DNA of 33,127 nucleotides from Anaerolinea thermophila (GTDB lineage Bacteria; Chloroflexota; Anaerolineae; Anaerolineales; Villigracilaceae), in assembly GCA_020722345.1 (NCBI GenBank), contig DYKZ01000010.1, positions 1-33,127 on the forward strand, written 5' to 3'. Below, in pieces: positions 29,967 through 33,127 of this stretch. Position 1 is the stretch's first letter. Each line of letters opens with the position of its first letter. The translations under genes and the position numbers were made by a program. Below the pieces are notes generated by a model. It saw only the letters and a program-made list of their open reading frames with translations. It ran no database searches and was not told the origin of the DNA.

Positions 29967-29996
29967 AACCGCTCTCCTGTCGAAGGGAGAGCGGTT
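29967..29996. terminator. strong hairpin between nadD and the cNMP-binding gene
   Basis: Eleven-bp perfect stem AACCGCTCTCC (29967-29977) / GGAGAGCGGTT (29986-29996) with an 8-base loop. On the plus strand it is followed by a T-rich tract; on the minus strand by a GU-rich tract. It lies 41 bases past the stop of the minus-strand gene at 30037 and most probably ends that transcript. The 180-base gap holds no other feature I could support. Confidence 0.6.
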
Positions 29997-30036
29997 TCCT
30001 TTTAGCGCTTTTATTGGAGGGTGTGTTTCCGGCAAA

Positions 30037-30531
30037 CTATTTTGCTTTTTGCCCGTACAGGAGCGTTTCACGGATCCGCAGGTCGGTGTTGCGGATCTTC
30101 ATTGCCAGGTCGGCTGCCAGGTTGTACATCAACCGGTAGCCTAATTGGGGATACGTTTCGCACAGCATCAGTATTTTGTCGCGCGGGATGACGAACAGGC
30201 GGGTATCTTTCTGCGCCGCGCGCGCGGTCGCCGAGCGAAGTCCTTCATCCACCAGGGCAACCTCGCCGAAACTTTGTCCCCGGCGCAGGGTCGCGATTGT
30301 CACCAGGCCGGCAGGAGAAGAAGGCCCTCCTACCAGCGCCGGGTTGACGAGGATGTCCACTTCGCCCTGGGCGATGATGTAGAGTTCGTTGCTGCCGGCG
30401 CCTTCCTGGAGGATCGTTTCCCCGCGTGCATAGGTGCGTTCCTGGCAAAGGTTGGCAATCATCTTCAATTGTGTGGCGGTGAGTTGATAGAAAATATCGG
30501 CCTGTTTGAGGAAATTGATCAGTTCAGTCAT
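30037..30531 (-). CDS. stand-alone cyclic-nucleotide-binding domain protein
   Basis: 164-aa protein of the Crp/cNMP-binding fold: RGETILQEGAGSNELYIIAQGEVDILV and GQSFGEVALVDEGLRSATARA, with the phosphate-binding cassette FGEVAL…RSATA that holds cAMP or cGMP. There is no helix-turn-helix after it (the C-terminal 30 residues are a helix ending LRIRETLLYGQKAK), so it is not a classical Crp regulator and probably acts on a partner protein. The ATG at 30531 is preferred over one 17 codons upstream because GGAGG lies 5 bases before it. Ligand and partner unknown. Confidence 0.82.
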   Translation of the reverse strand: MTELINFLKQADIFYQLTATQLKMIANLCQERTYARGETILQEGAGSNELYIIAQGEVDILVNPALVGGPSSPAGLVTIATLRRGQSFGEVALVDEGLRSATARAAQKDTRLFVIPRDKILMLCETYPQLGYRLMYNLAADLAMKIRNTDLRIRETLLYGQKAK

Positions 30532-30624
30532 CGCAGCCTCCATCCTTGATGCAGACAGTTTAGCATAGGTTTTTGTTTGCATGCAATCGCATTTTTATCC
30601 TATCCCCGCCGTTTCGGCATCTCC

Positions 30625-32043
30625 CTACGGATGCGGGAACGCCTCTTCCAGCCATTGCAGGGGGTTGACTTGTACGCCGTTGGCCCAGACTTCCCAGTGG
30701 AGGTGAGGCCCCGTCACCCGCCCGGTGGCGCCGATCTTGCCAATCAGTTGCCCGGCTGTGACTGTCTCTCCCTCCGTCACGTACATTTCATCTTGATGCC
30801 AGAAACCGCTGTAAATTCCCCAGCCGTGGTCAATCACTGTGGCGTTGCCGCGCACGGTGAGCGGACCGACGAACACAACCACTCCCGCGGCGGGCGCATA
30901 GATGTCGAAGGGGTGCGCCTTCGAGCAGATGCCGTAGTCCACCCCGGTGTGGAAGTAGATGAAATCGCTGCCGTTATAGGAGCGCCGGTTCCCGTACATC
31001 GAGCGGATACAGAACTCGGAATCCACAGGCAATTGGAACAACCCATCCCAATATTTTTCCGGTGTGACGGTGGCTGTGAGCGAGAAAAGCCACTCGTTTT
31101 CAGGCTCCGTAATGGCCGGGTCAATTGTCGAAGGATCAACTTGCAGGATGGGATCCTGACGGAAGTGTCCATCCTGCACCAGCACCATCTGCTCGAAGGA
31201 CTGGACAGTTCCATCACTCAGCGTCACATCCAACCGCAGCGGATGCAGGCCGGGATCGGTCATCGCATGCACGCCCTGGAGCGCCACCCAGGCGCCGCCC
31301 TCGGTTTGGAAGAATTGCAGGGGTCGGTCCACCAGGAGGCCGCTCAGGGTGGCCTCGGAGGCCAGGGACACGCTGATCTGCGCCGTCTGCCCCTGGGTGA
31401 GGGGCAGGGGATCCAGGCTGGCGGAGGAAATGGCGGCGGGCAGCCCCGCGCCCGGACCGGCATCCTGCGCGCCCGGAACGAAGAGCGGATCCCCTGGCAG
31501 CACGGCAGCCGTCCGGTCCAAACCGTTGGTCTGGGCGAGGCTCCACAGGCTGGAACCCTGCCGGACGGCCAGTTCCAGCAGCGTTTCACCCGTTGCCAGC
31601 GAGACGCGTCCACCGGATACGGGTTCGGTCTCGGGCTGGAGCAAGATCAGCCCATAACCGGCGTAAAGTTCCATCGGGCTGACGATGCGGTTCAATTCAA
31701 TCAGGATGGCCGGGTCAACCCGGTTCAGGCGGCTCAAACTGCGCAGGGTTTCTCCGAGCGGCATGGGCTGGATGCTCAACACCCCGCTCAGGTTTTCCAG
31801 CCCGGGGATGACGAGCCGGTCTCCCACGTAGATGTTCTGGCCGGCAAGATTGTTGTACGAGACGAGGCTATCCAGGCTGACGTTGAAGCGGATGGCAATA
31901 TCCCAGAGCGTATCTCCCTCCTGGACGATGTACACCGGGCCGGCAGGCGGCTCCGGCGTCTGCGCCGCGGCAGGGAAGGCCGCCAGGATCAGGCCGATGG
32001 CAGCCGACAAGTTGGCAATGACAGAGACCAAGCGCCTATTCAT
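30625..32043 (-). CDS. LysM-M23 peptidoglycan endopeptidase
   Basis: 472-aa exported protein. Signal peptide about 1-27 (AFPAAA-Q). LysM 1 is clear at 37-81 (VYIVQEGDTLWDIAIRFNVSLDSL); two weaker LysM-like segments follow at about 85-135 and 145-195. A beta-rich linker of about 120 residues then leads to the M23 domain (about 335-472): H365 and D369 in HTGVD, H416 in FWHQ, H447 and H449 in HLHW. It resembles NlpD/EnvC-like cell-wall hydrolases or their activators. The start overlaps the DUF192 stop by 8 bases, so they are one transcript. Confidence 0.93.
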   Translation of the reverse strand: MNRRLVSVIANLSAAIGLILAAFPAAAQTPEPPAGPVYIVQEGDTLWDIAIRFNVSLDSLVSYNNLAGQNIYVGDRLVIPGLENLSGVLSIQPMPLGETLRSLSRLNRVDPAILIELNRIVSPMELYAGYGLILLQPETEPVSGGRVSLATGETLLELAVRQGSSLWSLAQTNGLDRTAAVLPGDPLFVPGAQDAGPGAGLPAAISSASLDPLPLTQGQTAQISVSLASEATLSGLLVDRPLQFFQTEGGAWVALQGVHAMTDPGLHPLRLDVTLSDGTVQSFEQMVLVQDGHFRQDPILQVDPSTIDPAITEPENEWLFSLTATVTPEKYWDGLFQLPVDSEFCIRSMYGNRRSYNGSDFIYFHTGVDYGICSKAHPFDIYAPAAGVVVFVGPLTVRGNATVIDHGWGIYSGFWHQDEMYVTEGETVTAGQLIGKIGATGRVTGPHLHWEVWANGVQVNPLQWLEEAFPHP

Positions 32044-32404
32044 GGATAAATTCGATCTTGTCTCCGCAGTGGAATTCGGTTAAGCGGTCAGGGTGGATTT
32101 CGAGGATGTAACGCGCCGCGCCTTTGGGAACATAGACGGGGCGCCAGGCGCGCGCCAGAGTGGTGTCCACGACGCTCATCTCAGAGTTGATCCAGATGAC
32201 GGCCAGGTCCATGAAGACGAAGAGCATATGGATGGCGCTGTCGAGGCGGCTGTCGCGCGGTTGGATGAGGAGAAGCCCCCGGTCGCGGGCGAGGCGGGAA
32301 CGGAACATCAACCCGAGCAGGCGGCAGGAGAAACTCTCGCACTCCCCGGCTTTGAGAGGGGCGTCTAGAGGATGATTCTTATTTTGAATGTGGATCGTGT
32401 TCAT
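32036..32404 (-). CDS. DUF192 family protein
   Basis: 122-aa protein of the DUF192 family (conserved small proteins often near the outer surface, function not established). Typical strands: CRLLGLMFRSRL, LLLIQPRDSRLDSAIHMLFVFMDLAVIWIN and the C-terminal DRLTEFHCGDKIEF. No signal peptide, unlike many family members. Overlaps the start of the LysM-M23 gene by 8 bases. Confidence 0.88.
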   Translation of the reverse strand: MNTIHIQNKNHPLDAPLKAGECESFSCRLLGLMFRSRLARDRGLLLIQPRDSRLDSAIHMLFVFMDLAVIWINSEMSVVDTTLARAWRPVYVPKGAARYILEIHPDRLTEFHCGDKIEFIHE

Positions 32405-32457
32405 GGATAAAAACTATGCAGGGCGCCGGCGCGCCCCGTGCCGGTAACTGACGGCAG

Positions 32458-32847
32458 TTATTCGACGCCGCTGAGCACTCTCTCCACGCTGTTCATTAGT
32501 TCTTGCGGGCTGAATGGCTTGGCGATGTAATCGTCCACTTTGGCGATATGCAGGCCGAGCACTTTGTCAATGCTCTGGGCTTTGGCGGTCACCACGATGA
32601 CGGGGATGTCGCGCATCTGCTCATCGGCTTTCATTTGCTGGTAGACTTCCCAGCCGTCCATGTCGGGCATCATCAGGTCGAGCAGGACCAAATCTGGGCG
32701 CTGGGTGCGGATCGCTTCCAGTCCCTCTTTGCCGCCGTTCGCTCCTTTCACCTCGAAGCCGCGCCGGGTGAGGATAAGGCGGATTAGTTCTATCATTTCC
32801 TGCTCATCTTCGATGCATAGAATGCGTTTGATTTTTTTCTCTGCCAT
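32458..32847 (-). CDS. receiver-only response regulator (CheY-like)
   Basis: 129-aa single receiver domain with no output part. E13/D14 hold Mg2+, D57 (LLDLMMPDMDG) is the phosphoacceptor, T87 and K110 (KPF) complete the switch set. GAGG lies 8 bases before the ATG. It is 54 bases upstream of DUF192 on the same strand and could share its transcript. No histidine kinase is in the window, so it is either served from elsewhere or part of a phosphorelay. Confidence 0.93.
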   Translation of the reverse strand: MAEKKIKRILCIEDEQEMIELIRLILTRRGFEVKGANGGKEGLEAIRTQRPDLVLLDLMMPDMDGWEVYQQMKADEQMRDIPVIVVTAKAQSIDKVLGLHIAKVDDYIAKPFSPQELMNSVERVLSGVE

Positions 32848-32936
32848 AGGGGGTACCTCAACTTATTTAGTTTACCACAAAAGGGTTTTGGCAAGAATTG
32901 TATTTTCGAGCGAACAATCCGCCTGTTTGGAATTTA

Positions 32937-33117
32937 TGAGTCCACTGCAAAAACCTTTTTAAACACGAAGGACACAAAGGCAACGAAGGAAATTTAAGGA
33001 CACTTTGAAAATGTTGAACCACGACGCAGATTATCTTGAATAATGATTTGTGATTTTGCATTTTCCTGGCGGTCTTCACGTGCTGCGCGGTGCAATAGCT
33101 TTTTTGCAGTAGAGTCA
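32937..33117 (+). repeat. MITE-like element, complete copy (181 bp)
   Basis: Terminal inverted repeats TGAGTCCACTGCAAAAA (32937-32953) and TTTTTGCAGTAGAGTCA (33101-33117) match at 15 of 17 positions. The interior repeats the copy at 2555-2731 and carries ATCT in the middle that the other lacks. No coding frame of note, no transposase, no clear target duplication. It lies upstream of the response regulator gene. Confidence 0.88.
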
Positions 33118-33127
33118 TTGTTAGAAG

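Noticed and set aside
29857-30036. Small RNA gene between nadD and the cNMP-binding gene
   Set aside because: A strong hairpin is present, but no promoter could be supported. It is better explained as the terminator of the minus-strand transcript.
32036-32404. Shared TTTATCCATGAA at the starts of the DUF192 and LysM-M23 genes (minus strand) as an operator
   Set aside because: Only two occurrences of 12 bases including the start codon, one of them inside the overlapping upstream gene. Chance or start-codon context is enough.
33111-33127. TTAGAAG at the right edge and beside the left-edge repeat (131-138, minus strand) as evidence of one larger duplicated unit
   Set aside because: Seven bases shared near the edges is too little, and the continuation lies outside the window.

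Overview
The window looks like a chromosomal segment of a GC-rich Chloroflexota bacterium, most likely class Anaerolineae. This is inferred from the gene content: two proteins of the Chloroflexi/archaeal 'YYY' membrane family (DUF2298), large GT-C glycosyltransferases, lipoproteins with Thr/Pro-rich linkers after the lipobox, and a homocysteine methyltransferase fused to methylenetetrahydrofolate reductase. No rRNA, tRNA, CRISPR, phage or integrase gene was seen.

Layout. 1-2.8 kb: a palindrome-ended repeat (nested partial copy), a divergent M23 peptidase and Hsp20 gene, an orphan BMP-type lipoprotein, and a complete 177-bp copy of the same repeat. 2.8-9.2 kb: a methionine/folate block with a sigma70-like promoter, cobalamin-dependent methionine synthase (metH), a bifunctional HMT-MTHFR, then pantothenate kinase III (coaX). 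9.2-13.9 kb: a small lipoprotein and terminator, then a phenylalanine T-box leader (specifier UUC) controlling pheS-pheT. 13.9-29.2 kb: a probable cell-surface glycan block with a GT4 glycosyltransferase, two SAM methyltransferases, a GT39-like protein, a 1674-aa GT-C/YYY fusion, DUF952 and GNAT proteins translationally coupled to it, an 869-aa YYY protein and an atypical SDR. A vapBC-type toxin-antitoxin pair on the opposite strand interrupts this block. 29.2-33.1 kb: minus-strand genes nadD, a stand-alone cyclic-nucleotide-binding protein, a LysM-M23 peptidase, DUF192 and a receiver-only response regulator, ending in a second full copy of the repeat.

Two layers of structure are not explained by the genes. 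First, about fifteen short degenerate arrays with a 7-bp (in two cases 8-bp) period are scattered from 3.3 to 29.3 kb. They lie at gene junctions, or in frame in variable loops and linkers of MetH, PheT, a methyltransferase and both YYY proteins. Several form the stop codon or the sequence just before the next start codon. Second, a small MITE-like element (about 180 bp, 17-bp imperfect terminal inverted repeats) is present as two full copies, one nested partial copy and one remnant beside the pheS T-box terminator. In addition there are two related hairpins over stop codons and several promoters whose -10 box is 6-7 bases from the start codon, suggesting leaderless mRNAs.

All calls come from reading the sequence without database searches. 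Family names rest on recognised motifs.
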